In this document: one piece after another, positions 1 to 5,724 of the stretch | Position numbering within the stretch: the first letter of the stretch is position 1 | Layout of the letters: every line of letters begins with the position of its first letter | NCBI GenBank assembly: GCA_947378615.1 | Contig: CANCKV010000253.1 | Coordinates: forward strand, 1 to 5,724 | DNA length: 5,724 nucleotides | Source: Chitinophagaceae bacterium | GTDB taxonomy: Bacteria; Bacteroidota; Bacteroidia; Chitinophagales; Chitinophagaceae | Reading direction: 5' to 3' | Program-made: the position numbers and the translations under genes | Notes under the pieces: generated by a model | Told to the model about the DNA's origin: nothing | The model's database searches: none | What the model saw: only the letters and a program-made list of their open reading frames with translations

Positions 1-43
1 GGTCTTTAATCTTTCATTACATAGCCTAAACACAACAATTTTC

Positions 44-76
44 TTGAATTTACTTACTGATAAGTAAATTATTCAA
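44..76. repeat. AT-only inverted repeat (hairpin)
   Basis: Positions 47-56 (AATTTACTTA) and 61-70 (TAAGTAAATT) are perfect reverse complements around a 4-nt CTGA loop. After a 3-nt bulge on the right side the pairing continues for three more bases (44-46 with 74-76). No T-tract follows on either strand, so it does not look like a standard intrinsic terminator. It could be a protein-binding palindrome or the 3' end structure of a gene lying left of the window. The function is unknown; only the symmetry is seen. Confidence 0.6.
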
Positions 77-147
77 ATAAAATATTGATAAAACCTCTTT
101 ATTTGTTTTAATATTTTAAATATGAGCATTTCTAATTTTTAAAGGGT

Positions 148-155
148 TATGTTTG
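148..155 (+). promoter_or_regulatory. Candidate -7 promoter element for the 320-aa gene
   Basis: TATGTTTG matches the Bacteroidota -7 consensus TAnnTTTG exactly. I see no TTG at the usual distance upstream (about 17-23 bases), so only half of the promoter is supported. Transcription would begin near 162 and leave a leader of about 100 nt before the ATG at 261. The rest of 1-260 shows no coding sequence I can support. The 9-mer ATTAATCAT occurs at 235-243 and again at 254-262, overlapping the start codon, but this is unsurprising in such AT-rich sequence. Confidence 0.4.
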
Positions 156-260
156 CAATCTAATTATCTAAATAAGGAAGACAATTAAACCTGCCACCCC
201 TCATTTTCCTAGTTTCAAGGACAATAAACAATTAATTAATCATTTATTAAATTATTAATC

Positions 261-1223
261 ATGGCAGGAAGTATTTCAGGTCTTTTCGTAGATGTTTTCG
301 AAATCGGCACAAGGGGCAATTACAATATTGCATCTGAATTTGGCAAGTATCATGTGGATACCCTTTTTTTAGACAGCACTACTTCTCCGGTAGCGCTTAT
401 TTGTTATAATAATGTCAAACCTAAGTGGGACATTTTTGAGGCTAATCATAATATCTATCAAAGTCAAACAGGTACTCAAGGTGGAGAAGTAGAGTCTTTC
501 AAGTCAATGCTACGAAATATGCCGATTAATGTTGATGATTGGCAATCAAAGATAAAGGGAGTCTATGCCATCAATACGCCTCGTTTCAAGGCACTGTTTC
601 CAGATGGCAAGAAATCACTTAATAATGGCAAACAAGGGAACAGAGTAAAAGCCGTGCTTGCATTAATTACTACTATTGGAGCCGATGCAAGCCTTGCTAC
701 AATTAAAGCAACTATTCAGGCATTCTATACTGCTATGTTAGCGGCTTTTAATCATAAGGATTCTGCCAAGTTAATGACGCAAATAGACAGTTCAGATTTA
801 GAGGTATCTAGAATAAATATGTGTATCGAAATTGAAGGAAACTTTGGGTTATTGAAAACTGAAAATAAAGCGAACCCTTCTTTATCTGCAAAATATTTCA
901 ACGTAGCCTTATTCAGTAATTCACTACAAACGAGTTTTGATAAGGAAGTGAAGGCAAAGTCAACAAAAAACATTTTGCAACGTACATTCGTTAATCCACT
1001 TACACAACAAGTGCGGTTCATCAACAGTAGTGATACAACAGTGCATGCTTTTTTATCTGCTAGAAGGGCTGGATTAGTTGGTTTAGTGTTTGTGATTATC
1101 CCTCCGTTGAGCGATGCTAAATATTTTTTGAAGGATATGGGTGACAATACTACCGAGAAATTTTTAAATATCTACAATACAGATACTAAAATCAAGGCAA
1201 TATTGACTATTAAGGTAGTCTAA
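261..1223 (+). CDS. Conserved-looking hypothetical protein, 320 aa, function unknown
   Basis: I do not recognise this protein as a characterised family. The ATG at 261 is the first in a clean open frame that ends at TAA 1221-1223; no Shine-Dalgarno precedes it, as is usual in Bacteroidota. There is no signal peptide or clear membrane segment, so a cytoplasmic location is likely. Residues 1-60 are mixed and contain a hydrophobic strand (VALICY, 44-49). Residues 75-200 look mainly helical and include a Phe-Pro-Asp-Gly-Lys stretch (113-117), an Arg-Val-Lys-Ala stretch (128-131) and Ile-Gly-Ala-Asp-Ala-Ser-Leu (139-145). Residues 235-320 look like a beta-rich C-terminal domain with alternating hydrophobic strands (VRFIN, LVFVII, FLNIYN, AILTIKVV), possibly an Ig-like sandwich; that is inference from pattern only. 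No catalytic motif is evident. The gene is a single unit, with its own terminator just downstream and a -7 match upstream. Confidence 0.85.
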   Translation: MAGSISGLFVDVFEIGTRGNYNIASEFGKYHVDTLFLDSTTSPVALICYNNVKPKWDIFEANHNIYQSQTGTQGGEVESFKSMLRNMPINVDDWQSKIKGVYAINTPRFKALFPDGKKSLNNGKQGNRVKAVLALITTIGADASLATIKATIQAFYTAMLAAFNHKDSAKLMTQIDSSDLEVSRINMCIEIEGNFGLLKTENKANPSLSAKYFNVALFSNSLQTSFDKEVKAKSTKNILQRTFVNPLTQQVRFINSSDTTVHAFLSARRAGLVGLVFVIIPPLSDAKYFLKDMGDNTTEKFLNIYNTDTKIKAILTIKVV

Positions 1224-1266
1224 AAGTTATGGATGATTAGTTATTAAGATAAGTTTTAAATATAAT

Positions 1267-1307
1267 AAGCCGTTGACATTTCACGATGTTAGCGGCTTTT
1301 TATTTTT
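1267..1307 (+). terminator. Intrinsic terminator after the 320-aa gene
   Basis: A 13-bp stem pairs 1267-1279 (AAGCCGTTGACAT) with 1286-1298 (ATGTTAGCGGCTT), with two G-U wobbles and no mismatch, around the 6-nt loop TTCACG. It runs directly into a T-rich tract (1297-1307, interrupted by one A). It begins 43 bases after the stop codon of the 320-aa gene and is the clearest terminator in the window. Positions 1308-1438 that follow hold nothing I can identify. Confidence 0.9.
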
Positions 1308-1438
1308 ATCGAGAAGTAAAAATTCCTATAAGAGTTTAATACTTGTTAGTTGATTAATTGTAAAATCATTACGATAGAGAGCGACTTAACAGAGAGTGTG
1401 AATTGAAGAGATTTTTACTTTAACGAGCACAAATAATA

Positions 1439-1508
1439 CTACAACTTATTACCTACAACTTAATACTTACAACTTATACCGTAAAACTAATTCCCTACAA
1501 CTTCCTAA
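1439..1508 (+). repeat. Five tandem 14-bp repeats upstream of polX
   Basis: Five consecutive units start at 1439, 1453, 1467, 1481 and 1495, exactly 14 bases apart. They read CTACAACTTATTAC, CTACAACTTAATAC, TTACAACTTATACC, GTAAAACTAATTCC and CTACAACTTCCTAA. The core is (C/T)TACAACTT followed by a variable AT-rich half; unit 4 is the most diverged. The array ends 21 bases before the polX ATG and its last unit overlaps the candidate -7 element at 1506-1513. It could be a regulator-binding array or a neutral repeat family of this genome; the sequence cannot decide between these. Unit 3 matches the first full unit upstream of the protease gene (3347-3360) at 10 of 14 positions. Confidence 0.85.
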
Positions 1509-1513
1509 GTTTG
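1506..1513 (+). promoter_or_regulatory. Candidate -7 promoter element for polX
   Basis: TAAGTTTG is an exact match to TAnnTTTG and lies 16 bases before the polX ATG, so the transcript would have a leader of only about 10 nt. No TTG is present around -33; that position is occupied by units 4-5 of the 14-bp tandem repeat. A promoter with a poor -33 box but repeats in its place could depend on an activator, which is inference. The match could also be chance. Confidence 0.4.
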
Positions 1514-1529
1514 CGTCAAAATAGGCATA

Positions 1530-3203
1530 ATGACAAATGAGGCAATAGCAGATAATTTTTCTTTGTTGGGTAAACTAATGGACATACACGGAGAAAACAG
1601 CTTTAAATCCAAATCGTATGCAACGGCTGCCTTCACGATTGAAAAACTCCCTACCGAACTTACGGAAATGGAATATAAAAAGATTAGTGCAATTAGGGGA
1701 ATAGGGGAAACAATTGCGCAAAAAATTGCAGAACAAATTTCTACGGGAAAGCTACAATTGCTTGATGAATACATTACAAATACACCTCCCGGCATCTTAG
1801 AAATGCTGACTATCAAGGGCATTGGCCCTAAAAAAATAGCTACTATTTGGAAAGAATTATCTATAGAAACTATTGGAGAACTCCTCTATGCCTGTGAAGA
1901 AAACAGACTCATGTTGTACAAAGGGTTTGGAGAAAAGACACAGCAAAACATCAAAGAATCCATACAATTTTATCTCGGTGCACAAGGCAGTTACCTTTAT
2001 CAGCAAATAGAAAACTTTGCACTTAACGTAGAGGCGAAATTGAAGGCTTTCTTCAAAAACCCACATTTTTATAGTACAGGTGCATTTAAAAGACAACTCG
2101 AAATTATCGACACCCTCGATTGGGTGACAACTACTGCGAAGAAGGTAATTACTGATTTTTTTACTGGGAATGGCTATCAAATCATTACTGATTCAGCTGA
2201 TTACTCTTCCTTTAAGGGGCCTGAAAATGTAACCCTTGGATTCTATTCTGTTGCAGAACATGAAATAAATGTACAAATCTTCAAAACGAGTTGCAGCGAA
2301 GAATTTTTGGCAGAATGGAACAGGACAATTGGACTAGATGCTAATAAAAACTATCCTACAGAAACGGCTATATTTTCTTCAAATCAAATTCATTTCATCC
2401 CCCACTATCTGAGGGAATCATCGTCCATTATTACAAAGGCGAAAGAAAATGAATTGCCTCGTGTGATTGAGACAGAGGACATCAAGGGAATTATTCATAG
2501 CCATAGCAAATGGAGTGATGGAAATAATACGCTTGAGGAAATGGCAAAGGCGGCAATCGAACAAGGATATGAATACTTGGTCATTAGCGACCACTCGAAA
2601 ACCGCTTTTTATGCACAGGGGCTTTATCCTGAAAAAGTATTGGCACAACATGAACAGATTGATTATTTGAATGAACAGATTGCCCCATTCAAAATATTTA
2701 AAAGCATTGAAAGCGACATTTTGAATGACGGAAACCTTGATTATGAACCCGACATACTCAGCAAATTCGATGTAGTGATTGCCTCTATTCATTCCAATTT
2801 AAAAATGAATGAAGAAAAGGCAATGATGCGATTATTGAAGGCAATTGAAAACCCATTTACATCTATTTTAGGTCATCTTACAGGGCGGCTATTATTGAGC
2901 AGAAATGGGTATCCTGTTGACCATCAAAAAATAATTGATGCCTGTTTTGCAAATAATGTAGTGATAGAATTAAATGCGCATCCACGAAGATTAGATATGG
3001 ATTGGCGTTGGATTAGTAAGGCATTGGATAAAAATGTCCTCATCTCCATAAATCCTGACGCACATAGTATTGATGGTTTTGCAGATTGTAGATTTGGAGT
3101 ATTAGCAGCACAAAAAGCAGGTCTGACTAAGGAACAAAATCTGAGTAGTTACTATCTGCAACAATTTGAAAGTTTTGTAGCAGAACAAAAGGGAAAAAGA
3201 TAG
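1530..3203 (+). CDS. polX: PolX-family protein: HhH + degenerate pol-beta-like core + PHP phosphoesterase
   Basis: This is a family X DNA polymerase/3'-5' exonuclease homologue, 557 aa, close to the usual bacterial PolX length of about 570, acting in DNA repair in the cytoplasm. Residues 1-80 form the 8-kDa-like DNA-binding domain. Three helix-hairpin-helix motifs lie near 55-66 (IRGIG), 95-107 (IKGIG) and 130-141 (YKGFG). The palm motif at 184-199 aligns with the family consensus G-S-x-R-R...G-D-I-D, but Ser is Ala185, the Gly of GDID is Asp194 and the first catalytic Asp is Thr195; Asp197 remains. The third catalytic Asp appears to be Asn247. Polymerase activity is therefore doubtful. The linker before the PHP domain (IPHYLRE, 290-296) is typical of PolX. 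The C-terminal PHP domain (about 320-535) keeps its metal ligands: H323, H325, D330, H355, E394, H421, H449, H484, D510 and H512. Exonuclease or AP-endonuclease-type phosphoesterase activity is expected by analogy with Bacillus PolX. The start is supported by family alignment of the N-terminus. Confidence 0.95.
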   Translation: MTNEAIADNFSLLGKLMDIHGENSFKSKSYATAAFTIEKLPTELTEMEYKKISAIRGIGETIAQKIAEQISTGKLQLLDEYITNTPPGILEMLTIKGIGPKKIATIWKELSIETIGELLYACEENRLMLYKGFGEKTQQNIKESIQFYLGAQGSYLYQQIENFALNVEAKLKAFFKNPHFYSTGAFKRQLEIIDTLDWVTTTAKKVITDFFTGNGYQIITDSADYSSFKGPENVTLGFYSVAEHEINVQIFKTSCSEEFLAEWNRTIGLDANKNYPTETAIFSSNQIHFIPHYLRESSSIITKAKENELPRVIETEDIKGIIHSHSKWSDGNNTLEEMAKAAIEQGYEYLVISDHSKTAFYAQGLYPEKVLAQHEQIDYLNEQIAPFKIFKSIESDILNDGNLDYEPDILSKFDVVIASIHSNLKMNEEKAMMRLLKAIENPFTSILGHLTGRLLLSRNGYPVDHQKIIDACFANNVVIELNAHPRRLDMDWRWISKALDKNVLISINPDAHSIDGFADCRFGVLAAQKAGLTKEQNLSSYYLQQFESFVAEQKGKR

Positions 3204-3207
3204 CAGC

Positions 3208-3219
3208 GTTGTAGGGAAT
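3208..3219 (-). repeat. 12-bp inverted copy of the polX upstream repeat
   Basis: GTTGTAGGGAAT starts 5 bases after the polX stop codon. It is the exact reverse complement of ATTCCCTACAAC at 1490-1501, which spans the junction of units 4 and 5 of the tandem repeat upstream of polX. The two copies therefore bracket polX in opposite orientation. A single 12-bp match somewhere in a window this size is near chance expectation, but both copies sitting in the short flanks of the same gene is less likely. I see no convincing intrinsic terminator for polX. Confidence 0.5.
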
Positions 3220-3242
3220 AACATAATTACGTTAATTAATGC

Positions 3243-3269
3243 TTGGCGATTATCATTACTATATATTTG
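3243..3269 (+). promoter_or_regulatory. Candidate promoter for the CPBP protease gene
   Basis: TTG at 3243-3245 is followed after 16 bases by TATATTTG (3262-3269), an exact TAnnTTTG match. The spacing is slightly shorter than the usual 17-23, but this is the best two-box Bacteroidota-type promoter in the window. Transcription would begin near 3276, giving a leader of about 105 nt that contains the 14/15-bp repeats before the ATG at 3383. Confidence 0.5.
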
Positions 3270-3332
3270 TCCACAACTAGTTATTAGTATTGTTAGGATA
3301 TGGGTTAGAATAATTATTATAAAATTTCCGCA

Positions 3333-3375
3333 TATTCACTCATTTCTTATCACTTTTAGCTTATCACTTTTTAGC
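3333..3375 (+). repeat. Short tandem repeat upstream of the CPBP gene
   Basis: TTATCACTTTTAGC (3347-3360) is followed at once by TTATCACTTTTTAGC (3361-3375), identical but for one extra T. A weaker unit precedes them at 3333-3346, with TCACT in the same phase; the three TCACT cores start at 3336, 3350 and 3364, 14 bases apart. The tract ends 7 bases before the protease ATG, where a ribosome binding site would sit in other bacteria. The 3347-3360 unit matches unit 3 of the polX array at 10 of 14 positions, which suggests one repeat family. Confidence 0.75.
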
Positions 3376-3382
3376 TCATATT

Positions 3383-4405
3383 ATGCAAGAACAACAAGAT
3401 TTATTTCCTGATACAGAAGAAAGCAAAGGTCATGAAAATGCAATTGAAGAAACTCAAATAGTTGTTGAAAATAACCATTTGAATGTATCGTCAATTCAAG
3501 AAGATAGAAAAGAAAACTATTGGTCTCAATTTGGCTTGCTAATAGGAATGATTGGAGTGGGGCTTATTACTGCAAGTCTTTTTTCTTTGTTAGCTGTGAA
3601 GCTGATGATACCACATGCCAAAATATTTAATTTAGAAAAAGAATTATTTAATCCTGCGAATGCTTCAGCAATGAAGGTGATGCAACTCGGTTCTACTATA
3701 TTAATGTTCTTTTTGCCAGCATTCTTATTTGCTACCATCTCAAATAAAAAGCCCTTTACTTATCTTGGATTCAATAAAAAGATTTCTTACCAACAAATAT
3801 TATTAGTCATCTTTATTGCTTGTGTGGCGATAATAGCGGGTGGATTACTGAGCGATTTGAACGAAAAAATCCCCATTTCAAAACACCTTCAAGAATCTTT
3901 CAGAAAGGCGGAAGATGAATATAAAGAACAGGTGATGGTGATTGCTAAAATGAATAACATTTTCGATTATCTGACTGCCTTATTGATAATTGCACTCACG
4001 CCTGCAATAGTGGAAGAAACTTTTTTCAGAGGTACACTACAACAGCTATTCATCAAATGGTTTGGAAATTCTTGGATAGGAATCCTTGTGACAAGTATTA
4101 TTTTCAGTGCCATCCATTTTAGTTATTATGGCTTTCTCACAAGGGTAGGATTGGGAATAGAACTTGGGCTATTGTTTTATTATAGCAAGAATATTTGGCT
4201 CAACATCTTCGCACACTTCTTAAATAATGCAATTGCTGTTACCATATTATATGGGGATAAACTGCAAGGAAAACCATTATCTAAAGATGCATTAGATGAT
4301 CACTTTCCTATTGTATTAGGGGTAATTAGTTTTGTAATCCTTATTTATTTAATTATACGTTTCAAAAAGGCAAGCGAAGTTGTTTTATATCAAACTACAG
4401 ATTAA
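3383..4405 (+). CDS. CPBP-family intramembrane glutamic endopeptidase (CAAX protease / Abi family)
   Basis: This 340-aa integral membrane protein carries all the hallmark motifs of the CPBP (CAAX prenyl protease 2 / Rce1-like) family. These are Glu211-Glu212-x3-Arg216 (EETFFR), Phe241-x3-His245 and His278-x3-Asn282. Glu211/Glu212 and the two His are the expected catalytic glutamate and its partners inside the membrane. About eight hydrophobic segments are visible: 49-73, 101-119, 137-156, 195-211, 230-247, 252-268, 270-290 and 308-326. Residues 1-47 form a hydrophilic, strongly acidic tail before the first membrane segment, and a charged loop lies at about 158-185. Bacterial members are mostly of unknown substrate; some act in bacteriocin self-immunity or peptide processing, but no bacteriocin-like gene is seen here, so no specific role can be given. 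The ATG at 3383 gives the hydrophilic tail; no Shine-Dalgarno is present. The gene is monocistronic, with its own candidate promoter and a 407-bp spacer after it. Confidence 0.93.
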   Translation: MQEQQDLFPDTEESKGHENAIEETQIVVENNHLNVSSIQEDRKENYWSQFGLLIGMIGVGLITASLFSLLAVKLMIPHAKIFNLEKELFNPANASAMKVMQLGSTILMFFLPAFLFATISNKKPFTYLGFNKKISYQQILLVIFIACVAIIAGGLLSDLNEKIPISKHLQESFRKAEDEYKEQVMVIAKMNNIFDYLTALLIIALTPAIVEETFFRGTLQQLFIKWFGNSWIGILVTSIIFSAIHFSYYGFLTRVGLGIELGLLFYYSKNIWLNIFAHFLNNAIAVTILYGDKLQGKPLSKDALDDHFPIVLGVISFVILIYLIIRFKKASEVVLYQTTD

Positions 4406-4480
4406 CTATTTAATGTTTTTAAAGCCTTACAGTCTTTAAGACTTGACCGAGGCAAGAGAACTAATTTATTTAAAAATATA

Positions 4481-4644
4481 GTTACTACTTAAGAGGTTTT
4501 ACCCCTATGAGCACAAAGATTTTCATAAAGAATCACAAGGAATTATTACTTATAATGCCTCAGATTCAACTATTTTGATAGAAAACTTAGTGTCCCTTGT
4601 CGTTTTCATTGTTTACTTTGTAGTAAAACCTCCTGAGTAGTATC
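4481..4644. mobile_element. MITE-like element: 22-bp TIRs with probable target duplication
   Basis: Positions 4481-4502 and the reverse complement of 4623-4644 agree at 19 of 22 bases; the inner 10 (GAGGTTTTAC) are identical. Immediately outside the arms lie AAAATATA (4473-4480) and AAAATATG (4645-4652), a 7-of-8 direct repeat placed where a target-site duplication would be. The 120-bp interior encodes no transposase, so this would be a non-autonomous miniature element moved in trans by a transposase elsewhere. Some inverted similarity continues inside the arms (ACAAAG and ACAAGG blocks on both sides), so the element may have arisen as a longer palindrome. The transposase family cannot be named: an 8-bp duplication fits several IS families. 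The flank match is AT-rich and could be chance. The alternative is a regulatory or terminator hairpin. Confidence 0.5.
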
Positions 4645-4798
4645 AAAATATGATTTAATGGAATGCATAAAGTGATTTTTCCCATCAATAAGCCTAATTA
4701 ATATGATTTAGTCTTCTAAACTATCTTTTTTTCTTAATAAAATCAGCTAAATAATCAACTTTTTTTCAAGGATTGACCTAAAAAACAATTGATTATAT

Positions 4799-4806
4799 TA
4801 TATTCG
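4799..4806 (+). promoter_or_regulatory. Weak candidate -7 element for rel
   Basis: TATATTCG matches TAnnTTTG at all but one defined position, with TTG 23 bases upstream (4773-4775). It ends six bases before the rel ATG, so a transcript from it would be leaderless or nearly so. In sequence this AT-rich, such a match is weak evidence, and transcription could equally start further upstream. Confidence 0.2.
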
Positions 4807-4812
4807 TAATCC

Positions 4813-5724
4813 ATGACAGAAGAAAAGGCAACACAGGAAAATACATCGCTAGTAAAATACACATTAACTCCAGAACAGGAAAAGAAAGAAATTTTACGCC
4901 ATTATAGGGCATTGCTAAGAGGACTACGCCCCAAACTGAAAAAAGGGGATAGAGAATTAGTACGTACTGCCTTTAAAATCGCTGCTGATGCACATAAAAC
5001 AATGCGTCGCAAAAGTGGAGAGCCTTATATTTTGCATCCGCTTGCTGTAGCCATGATTTGTGTGGAAGAAATAGGATTGGGTGTAAGAAGTACCATTTGT
5101 GCTTTACTTCACGATACCGTAGAAGATACAGATGTTACTTTAGAAGATATTCAGGCTGAATTTGGAGTAGAAATAGCCAAAATTGTTGACGGACTGACTA
5201 AGATTTCTAATGTCATGGATACGAATACGAGTATGCAGGCGGAGAATTTCAAAAAAATCCTTCTGACTCTTACTGACGACCCCCGTGTAATTTTGATAAA
5301 GCTTGCAGACAGGTTGCACAATATGCGTACCCTCGATAGCATGAAGAAGGAAAAGCAATTAAAAATATCTTCTGAAACTGTTTGGGTTTATGCACCTTTA
5401 GCACACAGGATGGGTTTATATACCATCAAAACTGAATTGGAAGATTTGTCGATGAAATACCTCGAATCAGAGGCATATAAAGACATTGCAAAGAAATTGG
5501 CAGAAACTAGAAGAGAAAGAGCTAGATATATCAATGAATTTATTCGCCCATTAAAAGAAAAACTAGAAGCGACTGGATTTAATTTCGAAATTTACGGACG
5601 TCCAAAAAGTATTCATTCAATATGGAATAAAATAAAAAAGAAATCTGTAACTTTTGATGAGGTATATGATCTTTTTGCCATTCGTATTATTTTGGATTCC
5701 CCTCCTGAAAAAGAAAAGGAACAG
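4813..5724 (+). CDS. rel: Bifunctional (p)ppGpp synthetase/hydrolase, Rel/SpoT type (partial, N-terminal 304 aa)
   Basis: This is the N-terminal part of a long RelA/SpoT homologue, the enzyme that makes ppGpp from ATP and GDP/GTP and hydrolyses it in the stringent response. The frame is open to the last base; family members are usually about 730-750 aa, so the TGS and C-terminal regulatory domains lie outside the window. Residues about 45-200 form the HD hydrolase domain with its motifs intact: RKSGEPY (66-72), H75, H100-D101, E104-D105 and ADRLHN (165-170, with D166 and N170). Hydrolase activity is therefore expected. The synthetase domain begins near 240; its start is visible as GRPKSIHSIW (262-271) and YDLFAIRII (285-293), both typical. 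The linker between them (KIKKKS) is basic, as in bifunctional Rel enzymes rather than monofunctional RelA. The ATG at 4813 gives a short hydrophilic leader and is the first in frame; no Shine-Dalgarno is present. Confidence 0.96.
   Translation, partial: MTEEKATQENTSLVKYTLTPEQEKKEILRHYRALLRGLRPKLKKGDRELVRTAFKIAADAHKTMRRKSGEPYILHPLAVAMICVEEIGLGVRSTICALLHDTVEDTDVTLEDIQAEFGVEIAKIVDGLTKISNVMDTNTSMQAENFKKILLTLTDDPRVILIKLADRLHNMRTLDSMKKEKQLKISSETVWVYAPLAHRMGLYTIKTELEDLSMKYLESEAYKDIAKKLAETRRERARYINEFIRPLKEKLEATGFNFEIYGRPKSIHSIWNKIKKKSVTFDEVYDLFAIRIILDSPPEKEKEQ

Larger units (their letters stand above)
4406..4812. other. 407-bp AT-rich intergenic region
   Basis: No supportable gene lies here. Contents from left to right: a perfect 13-base palindrome AGTCTTTAAGACT (4431-4443) without a T-tract; the 164-bp MITE-like element (4481-4644); the 11-mer AATATGATTTA twice in direct orientation (4647-4657 and 4700-4710); and a weak 5-bp stem TTTAG/CTAAA (4707-4711 with 4716-4720) followed five bases later by seven Ts (4726-4732), which could be a poor terminator. 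There is no strong GC-rich terminator for the protease gene. A 23-codon ATG frame at 4507 inside the element has no support as a gene. Confidence 0.6.

Noticed and set aside
752..1147. 131-codon open frame on the - strand inside the 320-aa gene
   Set aside because: It lies wholly antisense to a better-formed gene with its own terminator, and its translation shows no recognisable domain.
1439..1508. CRISPR array
   Set aside because: Units are 14 bp, directly adjacent and diverged, with no unique spacers and no cas genes.
1505..2180. Two - strand open frames (1505-1822 and 1857-2180) over the polX N-terminal half
   Set aside because: Both are antisense to the conserved HhH region and show no own features.
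2418..2792. 124-codon open frame on the - strand inside polX
   Set aside because: It overlaps the conserved PHP domain, whose residues fix the + strand frame; a shadow frame.
3383..4405. Bacteriocin-immunity or abortive-infection role for the CPBP protein
   Set aside because: The family label Abi alone does not support it; no bacteriocin precursor, transporter or phage-defence partner lies nearby.
4431..4443. Palindrome AGTCTTTAAGACT as terminator of the CPBP gene
   Set aside because: The hairpin would have only a 4-bp stem with a realistic loop and there is no T-tract after it.
4507..4578. 23-codon ATG frame inside the MITE-like element
   Set aside because: It is short, without ribosome binding site or recognisable sequence; it follows from the repeat sequence.
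5140..5358. Short - strand frames opposite rel
   Set aside because: They lie antisense to the HD hydrolase motifs and have no independent support.

Overview
The window is AT-rich and carries four protein genes, all on the + strand, separated by long AT-rich spacers. The protein types (a Bacteroidota-like PolX, a CPBP membrane protease and a long-form Rel/SpoT), the lack of Shine-Dalgarno sequences before the starts, and several close matches to the Bacteroidota -7 promoter element TAnnTTTG point to a member of the Bacteroidota. A Chitinophagia, Saprospiria or Sphingobacteriia relative is my best guess, from overall impression only.

Layout. 1-260: spacer with an AT-only hairpin and a TAnnTTTG match. 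261-1223: a 320-aa protein I cannot assign, closed by a strong intrinsic terminator (1267-1307). 1308-1529: spacer ending in five 14-bp tandem repeats that run into a second TAnnTTTG match just before the next start. 1530-3203: polX, with helix-hairpin-helix motifs, a polymerase core that has lost most catalytic residues, and an intact PHP phosphoesterase domain. 3204-3382: spacer with a near-consensus promoter and a second 14/15-bp repeat tract related to the first. 3383-4405: CPBP-family intramembrane glutamic protease. 4406-4812: a 407-bp spacer holding a 164-bp MITE-like element with 22-bp imperfect terminal inverted repeats and a probable 7-8 bp target duplication. 4813-5724: the first 304 codons of a bifunctional (p)ppGpp synthetase/hydrolase, cut by the window end.

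The genes do not form an obvious operon: each has its own spacer, and three of the four have their own candidate -7 promoter match, the rel match being weaker. PolX (DNA repair) and Rel (stringent response) are core functions and the protease is a common accessory membrane protein. I see no evidence that they act as one system. The points most worth a second look are non-coding (the MITE-like element and the 14-bp repeat family upstream of two genes), plus the degenerate polymerase site of PolX and the unassigned first gene.
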